Assembly: GCA_002477955.1 (NCBI GenBank)
Contig: DLLE01000055.1
Span: 1-21,242 of the forward strand
Reading direction: 5' to 3'
DNA from: Treponema sp. UBA7570
GTDB lineage: Bacteria > Spirochaetota > Spirochaetia > Treponematales > Treponemataceae
DNA: 21,242 nt
The notes beneath the pieces were generated by a model, which searched no databases, was not told the DNA's origin, and saw only the letters and a program-made list of their open reading frames with translations. A program made the position numbers and the translations under genes. Below, in pieces: positions 16,233 to 21,242 of the stretch; position 1 is the stretch's first letter, and each line of letters opens with the position of its first letter.

Positions 16233-18362
16233 TTAAAATCCGCTCGAAGAATTTTCAATATTCTGTAAAATTTTAGAATCCTTGTCGCTCCAAACAGGAA
16301 CAATTCCACGTACTTTTTTTTCCAAACTGCCTATGTAGGAATTTTTTGAAAGGCTTGCATTTACCGCGCAAAGCTCGGCAATTCGTCCAAGATGGGCAGT
16401 TACACGGCAAGAACAATCTGTCAAGTCAAACTGTCCGCCGTTGAGAGAAAAATTAACCGCAGTCTGAGAAACTGCCGAAATACGGCTATTTTTTACAGCA
16501 ATTTTTGAATCAAGTCCGCTCAATGCGCAAACATAAGAATCCGACTGCATAGTCAGACCGCAGCCGTCAAATTCAACCACAGAATTTTTACAGTCAAAGC
16601 CAATTCCGTTTTCTTCAAAAATGCCGGCAAATTCAGAAGTTTTAAAAAGCGCTGTCGAGTTTTCCAAAACAAAGAATTTTGAATTTGACACGCAGTTGCT
16701 TTCGCGGTTTTTCCTAAAAAGCAGGTTGTCCGCTTCAAAACTTGCGTTGCGCACGACGATATTTGCGTCAGAAGGAACAACTATCTGAGAATTTTTCTGC
16801 GCCAAAAACATACAGTTGGAAGAAATTACGGTTTCGCCAGAAGGAAGCTTAAAAGTTCCGTTCACATAAAATTTAGTAAATCTTCTGGAATTTAAAACCT
16901 TTAAGGCCTGCTCAAAACTCCTAAAAGGATTTTCGGCAGTTCCGTCACAATCCTCATCAACTGCATTTTCTAAACCGCCGGCAACCTCGGAAGAATCAAG
17001 ATAATAATTATCTTCGTCAATAACTACACTAAATTCGGAGCAATTGCTCACATTTCCTTTTTTGTCTTTTGCAAATGCGCAAACTTTGTAAAAAACAACA
17101 GCGCCGTCAATGCTTCCAAGCATAAACGAATCAGAATACTTTTCGAATTTGTCAGCCTTTACTTCAAGAAATTCAGGAGAATCCACAGAAAGCGCACTTG
17201 AAGCGAGAGTCTCAGAAATTTTAAGAGGTTTGCTTACCGCATAAAAAATTTCTGCGCCTTCTTCAGTTTTTATAGAAAGCTCAACAGGGTTCCTGGAATA
17301 AAATTTTTTTGTATTCGCATTAAATTCAGGAGAATGAGGAGGCTTTTTATCTATAGAAAATTCTTTTTCTTTTGTTCCCAAAAAAACGCCGTCAGCATAA
17401 AAAGCAAAAACCGCAGTCCCGGAAATGCAGTCGCCTTCAAAAGTGTCAAAGGTTGCAGAAGTAAAAAGACCGTTTATTTTTTCCGGCTGATTTTTTACGC
17501 CAGTCGAAACAATTTCCATTCTGTAGCGCAAATCTCCGTCAATCGAAAAATTTACGGCACTATCAGTCTTTTCGTTTACAACAATCTCAGGCTCTGCAGG
17601 AATTACAAAAGACTGGACCGGGTTTCCAGCTTCAAAGGCAACGCTCTGCCATCTTAAAGTATGCTTTGCGCTGCGGTCAATGTTTACAGGAATCTTAGAA
17701 GCAGACCAGTCTCCGTTATCAAGCTGCCATATAAGTTTTTCGCCGGTAAAGCAAAAACTATTCCAGTCTTTAAATTCAAAAGGAATTGAATATTTTGAAA
17801 GCGTTCCAATCTGGTTTCCAGAAATAAAAATTACAAAACGCCATTCATTTTTTCCATCAGAAACAAGACACGGCAAATATCTTGAAAGGCAGTTTTCCGT
17901 ATCAAGAACAAGTTTCTGGCCTTTTAGAAAAATCCTGTCATCATCAAAGCAATAACTAAACGAAGAAGGAATCTCTAGCGGTTTATCGTTTTCATACGAA
18001 TAAACGCCAGAATTTACACAATTTTTAATAAAAGAAAAGTTTTCTGAAGTTTCTTCAAACGGATTTTGCTCCTGAACATTGTAATTTATTTCAATTTCTT
18101 CTTTTAAATCACCACGGATTGCAGTTATTTTTAAATTTATGCGCCCAGAAGCATCAATCAAAACAGGCCCGTCATAAGCAAAGCCAGAAGTAAGAGGATC
18201 TGTTCCAGAAAGAGAATAAAAGCACTCCGCGCCGTCGCTGACATCAAGCACAAGCGGCTGTTTGTTGCAAAAATTTCCAGCGACAGGCGAAATAATCCTT
18301 TGAGCAAAACAAAAAACTGAAAAACTGAAAATAAAAAATGTAAAAACCAACTTTTTCTTCAT
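16233..18362 (-). CDS. secreted protein with chitobiase-like and beta-helix regions
   Basis: Function unknown. The 709-residue product has a signal peptide (1-21, ending CFAQ). Residues about 23-96 resemble the small beta-sandwich appended to chitobiases, with YSLSGTDP and then DGPVLIDASGRINLKITAI. A similar segment recurs near 345-420 (FYSRNPVELSIKTEEGAEIFY). From about 454, VDEDCDGTAENPFRSFEQAL resembles the entry motif of right-handed beta-helix (DUF1565-like) proteins, and the rest is short repeated strands rich in Asn, Ser and Val, consistent with a parallel beta-helix. No lipobox or membrane anchor is seen. It may be a surface or periplasmic carbohydrate-binding or adhesive protein, but that is a guess. 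It starts 65 nt after the phosphoribosyltransferase with a GAGAG ribosome site, and is probably co-transcribed with it and rnhB. Confidence 0.8.
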   Translation of the reverse strand: MKKKLVFTFFIFSFSVFCFAQRIISPVAGNFCNKQPLVLDVSDGAECFYSLSGTDPLTSGFAYDGPVLIDASGRINLKITAIRGDLKEEIEINYNVQEQNPFEETSENFSFIKNCVNSGVYSYENDKPLEIPSSFSYCFDDDRIFLKGQKLVLDTENCLSRYLPCLVSDGKNEWRFVIFISGNQIGTLSKYSIPFEFKDWNSFCFTGEKLIWQLDNGDWSASKIPVNIDRSAKHTLRWQSVAFEAGNPVQSFVIPAEPEIVVNEKTDSAVNFSIDGDLRYRMEIVSTGVKNQPEKINGLFTSATFDTFEGDCISGTAVFAFYADGVFLGTKEKEFSIDKKPPHSPEFNANTKKFYSRNPVELSIKTEEGAEIFYAVSKPLKISETLASSALSVDSPEFLEVKADKFEKYSDSFMLGSIDGAVVFYKVCAFAKDKKGNVSNCSEFSVVIDEDNYYLDSSEVAGGLENAVDEDCDGTAENPFRSFEQALKVLNSRRFTKFYVNGTFKLPSGETVISSNCMFLAQKNSQIVVPSDANIVVRNASFEADNLLFRKNRESNCVSNSKFFVLENSTALFKTSEFAGIFEENGIGFDCKNSVVEFDGCGLTMQSDSYVCALSGLDSKIAVKNSRISAVSQTAVNFSLNGGQFDLTDCSCRVTAHLGRIAELCAVNASLSKNSYIGSLEKKVRGIVPVWSDKDSKILQNIENSSSGF

Positions 18363-18427
18363 AAAAAATCTCTCATTCAGCTAACACAGATTTTTTGGCA
18401 AGACCTTTGCAAAAAGCCTTATCTGCT

Positions 18428-19030
18428 TTAATTAAAGAACGGGCTCAAAATCTCTTTTAATTCCGGATCCTGACTGTAGTAATGCTTTTCAAGTTCTTCC
18501 GGCTTTAAACCTACAAGCTCGTGGCTCATATAATGAATCCAGCGGTCATCGCTTTCGCTGTTAATGTCGAATTTACGGCACCAATAATCAGGCTTAATCG
18601 GAAGAGTTTCTTTATATGTAAAATTTTTATAATCGTGAACAACAACCTTTATATCGCCGCGCGGAACACCTTTTTCGAGCAATGCCTCAACCAAAAAGTT
18701 GAGCGTGCGGCCAGAATCGTAAATGTCGTCAACAAGCAAGATTTTATCTCCAGGACGAAGATACTCAGGAGAATAAGTCCAGCCGTCAATACGAACACAA
18801 TCGTGCTCCTTAATATCTGTATAAGAGCGGGCAACAACAGCCGCATACAAAACAGGTTTTTTGCCTTTTAGAGCGAGCTTAAAATACTCACTTATAACGT
18901 TCGACATATAAGCTCCGCCACGAAGCGAAGTATAAATAATGTCCGGAACAAAACCATCCTGCAAAATTTTATGGCCAAGTTTTATGGCATCATTTCTAAC
19001 TTTATCGTAAGGCAAAAATTCCTTAATCAT
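18428..19030 (-). CDS. type I phosphoribosyltransferase, probably purine salvage
   Basis: A 200-residue cytoplasmic enzyme that moves a phosphoribosyl group from PRPP to a base. The PRPP-binding motif ILLVDDIYDSGRTL spans residues 97-110 (adjacent acids D101, D102). The pyrophosphate-loop segment SLRGGAYMSN lies at 35-44. The C-terminal segment with PDYWCRKF and DDRWIHYMSHE resembles hypoxanthine/xanthine-type transferases, so a purine base is the likely substrate; the exact base is not decidable by eye. The start has an AGAGG site 6 nt upstream. Its short leader carries a terminator-like hairpin. It is transcribed divergently from the omptin-like gene and probably leads the transcript with the beta-helix and rnhB genes. 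Confidence 0.85.
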   Translation of the reverse strand: MIKEFLPYDKVRNDAIKLGHKILQDGFVPDIIYTSLRGGAYMSNVISEYFKLALKGKKPVLYAAVVARSYTDIKEHDCVRIDGWTYSPEYLRPGDKILLVDDIYDSGRTLNFLVEALLEKGVPRGDIKVVVHDYKNFTYKETLPIKPDYWCRKFDINSESDDRWIHYMSHELVGLKPEELEKHYYSQDPELKEILSPFFN

Positions 19031-19043
19031 AAAAAACCTCTGT

Positions 19044-19067
19044 AAAAAAACTGCCGAAAAAACGGCA
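19044..19067 (-). terminator. terminator-like hairpin in the phosphoribosyltransferase leader
   Basis: On the minus strand TGCCG pairs with CGGCA around a loop of six T (19067-19052). One G and seven T (19050-19044) follow immediately. The upstream gene is divergent, so the only minus-strand RNA here should be the phosphoribosyltransferase leader itself. That suggests attenuation rather than termination of a preceding gene. The stem is only 5 bp. Confidence 0.4.
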
Positions 19068-19085
19068 TTATAATTTATTTATACC

Positions 19086-19114
19086 ATTTTATCGGTAAAA
19101 AATGAATTTTACAA
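19086..19114 (-). promoter_or_regulatory. candidate promoter for the phosphoribosyltransferase
   Basis: On the minus strand TTGTAA (19114-19109) is 17 nt from TAAAAT (19091-19086). This would place the start near 19079, upstream of the terminator-like hairpin. Its -35 box overlaps the -35 box proposed for the divergent omptin-like gene. The region is AT-rich, so chance matches are likely. Confidence 0.4.
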
Positions 19115-19137
19115 TAAACGATTATTTTTGATATATT
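19108..19137 (+). promoter_or_regulatory. candidate promoter for the omptin-like gene
   Basis: TTTACA (19108-19113) and TATATT (19132-19137) are 18 nt apart, each matching the consensus at 5 of 6 positions. The -10 box ends only 5 nt before the ATG, so transcription would begin at or next to the start codon. No Shine-Dalgarno sequence is present, consistent with a leaderless mRNA. Confidence 0.35.
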
Positions 19138-19142
19138 AAATT

Positions 19143-20165
19143 ATGCACGCTTTCAAAAAAACAAGCTATGTTCTTCTATATATTACGTTTTTTTTAATGC
19201 CAATCTGCGCACAAAAAAAAGAAAGCTTTATAAAAATTGAACCATACGCAGGCTTTGCAAACGGCGTTCTCGAAGAAACGCTTTACTATAGCTCTCCTTC
19301 CGACAAAAAAATAAGCCTTCTCGAATGGGAACGAAAACTTTTTATTTATGGAGCAGAATTAAAAACCGCATTTAAGAACTTTAACTTAAATGCAGATTTT
19401 GAGACCGCGCCGCAAAATGTAAACTCCGGACAAATGCGGGATTCTGACTGGCTCAACCCAAACGACTATTCGATGAAGACAACTTATTCGCAAGGAACAA
19501 ATTTTTCAAAGAAATATTACTCGACGGAAGTAAGTTTTTTTTACGACATAAAAGCAGCAAAAGATTTTACAGTTTCGCCAGTTTTAAGCGCAGAATACAG
19601 CTGCGATTCCTTTTACAGAAAAAAAGGAGCAGAAGGCTGGTACAGCGAAGACTGCAGGCACTGGTGGCACGACAGTTCTTCAAAACACTATCCGTATTAC
19701 AATCCAGAAACTGGAAAAACCTCAAAGCTTGCGCAAATCGATTATTTAAGGCACACTTTTTTTTCGTGGACAGGAATTAAATTCAGGCTGAGGCCTGAGC
19801 AAAAAATCGAATTTGCGCTTTCGCTATTTGCCTCGCCAGTAAGTTATTTTTATTCAATAGACACACACTACGCCCAGGACAAATCCACAAAGATAATGTA
19901 TAAGAAGCGCTACAGGCAAAGACAGATTTCGTATTTTAACAGCATAAAAATAAATTTAGACACAGCGCTAAGCCTTTCAAAACGCTTTGACTTAAATCTT
20001 GGACTAGAAACGCTTTTTAACATAAAAAACGGACGCGGCGACCTTTATTCAGACTATCATTCAGGCTCATACCAAGGCGAATACATAGACTTAGGGCAGA
20101 AGACAAGCTCAACTTTAAAAAGCATAAAAGCAAAAATCGGCTGCACAGTAAAACTTATGGAGTGA
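19143..20165 (+). CDS. omptin-family outer membrane protease (OmpT-like)
   Basis: A 340-residue exported protein with a signal peptide (1-23, ending PICAQ) and alternating strands of a beta-barrel. It resembles omptins (OmpT, Pla), 10-strand outer-membrane proteases that cleave between basic residues. The catalytic pairs are both present: SGQMRDSDWLN (D100, D102) aligns with NMVDQDWMD of OmpT (D83, D85), and SIDTHY (D240, H242) aligns with DNDEHY (D210, H212). KISLLEWERK also matches the early OmpT strand KVSQLDWKF. The mature length (about 317) is slightly above OmpT (297). The C-terminus (TVKLME) lacks the usual terminal aromatic. The protein has no other protease signature. No ribosome site is seen. 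It is divergent from the phosphoribosyltransferase. The assignment rests on motif order and spacing. Confidence 0.75.
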   Translation: MHAFKKTSYVLLYITFFLMPICAQKKESFIKIEPYAGFANGVLEETLYYSSPSDKKISLLEWERKLFIYGAELKTAFKNFNLNADFETAPQNVNSGQMRDSDWLNPNDYSMKTTYSQGTNFSKKYYSTEVSFFYDIKAAKDFTVSPVLSAEYSCDSFYRKKGAEGWYSEDCRHWWHDSSSKHYPYYNPETGKTSKLAQIDYLRHTFFSWTGIKFRLRPEQKIEFALSLFASPVSYFYSIDTHYAQDKSTKIMYKKRYRQRQISYFNSIKINLDTALSLSKRFDLNLGLETLFNIKNGRGDLYSDYHSGSYQGEYIDLGQKTSSTLKSIKAKIGCTVKLME

Positions 20166-20181
20166 TTAAAAAAAACTTAGC

Positions 20182-20251
20182 CCGTGCCGGAACAGCGCGA
20201 AAGCGTCCGCCTTATGGCGGATGGAGCAAAAGCGGAACTGTGCAGGGACGG
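20182..20251 (+). repeat. 70-nt structured intergenic repeat, copy 2
   Basis: It has the same plan as the copy at 297-366: outer stem CCGT/ACGG, a 6-by-6 internal loop, second stem ACAG/CTGT, hairpin CGC-GAAA-GCG, hairpin CCGCC-TTAT-GGCGG and a linker ending AAAGCGGAA. The loops and linker are conserved while five stem pairs differ from copy 1, each keeping pairing. It lies between the omptin-like gene and nudC on their coding strand, 17 nt after the former's stop and 69 nt before the latter's start. Confidence 0.8.
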
Positions 20252-20305
20252 TTAGAAAATAAAATGCGCTCCAATAAATTTTTTCTACACTGCGGCAAAT
20301 TTCCG

Positions 20306-20314
20306 TGATATTAT
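20306..20314 (+). promoter_or_regulatory. candidate extended -10 element for nudC
   Basis: TG-A-TATTAT matches the extended -10 pattern TGnTATAAT with one mismatch and ends 6 nt before the nudC ATG. No convincing -35 box is present. If real, the nudC mRNA would start at or next to the ATG and be leaderless. Confidence 0.25.
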
Positions 20315-20320
20315 TTTTAT

Positions 20321-21118
20321 ATGGCACTAATTTCTAAAAAATTGACATCTTACCTTAAAGACCATTTTATTTTTTGCGGAAACAACATAATCCTGCAAAA
20401 CAACAATCTTCCAGACGAAAATGTTTTAAGAAGATGCTTTGAGCTAAACGTAGCTTCGGACTGGTTTAACGATGAAGAATACGATTTTTCGGCAGTCGAG
20501 CTCGAAAAAGACTGTCCTGTTCCTGCCGGCTGCCAGGAAATTGCGCTCCGCTCTTATTTTTGGGAATCAAGGCAAAATCCTTCAATAATAACAAAGGCTT
20601 CGCGTGCTAAAGGACTTTTAAATTTTAGAAAAAACAAGAGATTCTGCTCGTACTGCGGATTTCCGCTCAAAGACGACGAGCATTTTGTCGCAAAGTTCTG
20701 CCCAAACTGCGACCGGCAATACTTTCCGCAGCTTGAACCAGCCGTAATAATCGTAGTCCAAAAAGAAAAGCAAATTCTTCTTGCAGAACACAAAAACAGA
20801 AACGACGGCGTTTTTTCGTGCATTGCAGGATTTGTCGAAACAGGCGAAACAATCGAACAGACAGTTGTCCGCGAAGTAAAAGAAGAAACCGGTCTAAATG
20901 TAAAAAATATCCGCTATGCAGGAAGCCAGGCATGGCCTTATCCAGACCAGCTTATGCTCGCTTTTTACTGCGAATGGGAAAGCGGCGAAATAAAAATACA
21001 GGAAGAAGAACTCAAGCAGGCAGAATGGTTTGACTTAGACAAGCTCCCCAAAATTCCGCCTCCAGGCTCAGTTGCCTACAATCTTATAAACGGACTGTTT
21101 GAACAAAAATCATTTTGA
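20321..21118 (+). CDS. nudC: NADH pyrophosphatase / NAD-cap RNA hydrolase NudC
   Basis: A 265-residue Nudix hydrolase that splits NAD(H) to NMN(H) and AMP and, in E. coli, removes NAD caps from RNA. A zinc ribbon has C109, C112, C127 and C130 (FCSYCG and FCPNCD). The Nudix box runs from G170 to L192 and matches GX5EX7REUXEEXGU exactly (E176, R184, E185, E188, E189). The NudC-specific segment follows as SQAWPYPDQLM (202-212), where the family usually has SQPWPFP; the first proline is Ala here. Length is near E. coli NudC (257). No clear ribosome site precedes the ATG. A 70-nt structured repeat lies upstream and a shortened relative lies downstream. Confidence 0.93.
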   Translation: MALISKKLTSYLKDHFIFCGNNIILQNNNLPDENVLRRCFELNVASDWFNDEEYDFSAVELEKDCPVPAGCQEIALRSYFWESRQNPSIITKASRAKGLLNFRKNKRFCSYCGFPLKDDEHFVAKFCPNCDRQYFPQLEPAVIIVVQKEKQILLAEHKNRNDGVFSCIAGFVETGETIEQTVVREVKEETGLNVKNIRYAGSQAWPYPDQLMLAFYCEWESGEIKIQEEELKQAEWFDLDKLPKIPPPGSVAYNLINGLFEQKSF

Positions 21119-21153
21119 TTATAGAATGGAAGCAGCTTTGAAATTCGGGTGGC

Positions 21154-21170
21154 TTTTTGCTTCGCAAAAA
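21154..21170. repeat. hairpin downstream of nudC
   Basis: TTTTTGC and GCAAAAA form a perfect 7-bp stem around TTC. It begins 36 nt after the nudC stop and directly abuts the shortened structured repeat. It lacks a following T-run, so it is not a standard intrinsic terminator on the plus strand. Confidence 0.5.
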
Positions 21171-21172
21171 CC

Positions 21173-21226
21173 GGGCTTTTCGGGGTTTCATTCGCAAGCG
21201 AACGGCCGCACCGCCCCTACAATCCC
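21173..21226 (-). repeat. shortened relative of the 70-nt structured repeat, copy 3
   Basis: Read on the minus strand: outer stem GGG/CCC, the same internal loop ATTGTA on one side and GAAAAG on the other (GGAAAG in copy 1), second stem GGGG/CCCC, then a single hairpin with stem TTCG/CGAA followed by TGAAA. The GAAA hairpin and the AGCGGAA linker of the other copies are missing. The 54-nt element lies downstream of nudC, on the opposite strand to that gene. Confidence 0.6.
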
Positions 21227-21242
21227 TGCCACATAGTGGCAG
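21226..21242. repeat. 17-nt palindrome at the window edge
   Basis: CTGCCAC and GTGGCAG form a perfect 7-bp stem with loop ATA. It abuts copy 3 of the structured repeat and ends exactly at the window edge, so a larger compound element may continue beyond. Confidence 0.6.

Overview
The window looks like the chromosome of a Treponema-type spirochete. The run tamB-bamA-skp-mutS on one strand matches, as I recall it, the TP0325-TP0328 order of T. pallidum. There is also a PUR-domain protein of the Borrelia BpuR type, and the DNA is AT-rich. The presence of ilvD and aroB (branched-chain amino acid and shikimate pathways) points to a biosynthetically capable gut or rumen treponeme rather than T. pallidum. 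The species assignment is inference.

Layout. (1) 1-242, minus: the 5' end of ilvD, with a strong sigma70-like promoter and a leader of about 135 nt that holds a structured repeat and a terminator-like hairpin. (2) 478-10990, minus: a probable outer-membrane-assembly operon, transcribed tamB, bamA, skp/ompH, mutS, ykvA-like. Internal gaps are 6-51 nt. (3) 11230-14907, plus, divergent from tamB: tmk, a secreted protein of unknown function, aroB, cysteine desulfurase. (4) 14945-15066: a palindromic MITE/REPIN-like element between convergent genes. (5) 15093-19030, minus: a PUR-domain nucleic-acid-binding protein with its own promoter, then rnhB, a secreted beta-helix-like protein and a phosphoribosyltransferase (the last three transcribed in the order phosphoribosyltransferase, beta-helix, rnhB). 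(6) 19143-21118, plus: an omptin-like outer-membrane protease and nudC.

How the genes fit together. The tamB-bamA-skp block covers outer-membrane protein delivery, insertion and envelope transport; mutS and the YkvA-like gene ride on the same transcript. The plus-strand cluster mixes nucleotide (dTDP), aromatic amino acid and sulfur-transfer functions. The minus cluster holds nucleic-acid and purine functions plus one secreted protein.

The most interesting observations are these. A 70-nt structured repeat occurs twice, and compensatory base changes in its stems support an RNA fold; a shortened third copy lies at the window end. An omptin-family protein retains both catalytic acid/histidine motifs outside the usual proteobacterial hosts. 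The thymidylate kinase lacks the P-loop lysine. The 122-nt palindrome contains two covarying hairpin units. I see no CRISPR array, tRNA, rRNA, prophage or intact insertion sequence, and no gap above 300 bases without a gene. The 239-nt divergent spacer 10991-11229 holds no promoter I could defend.
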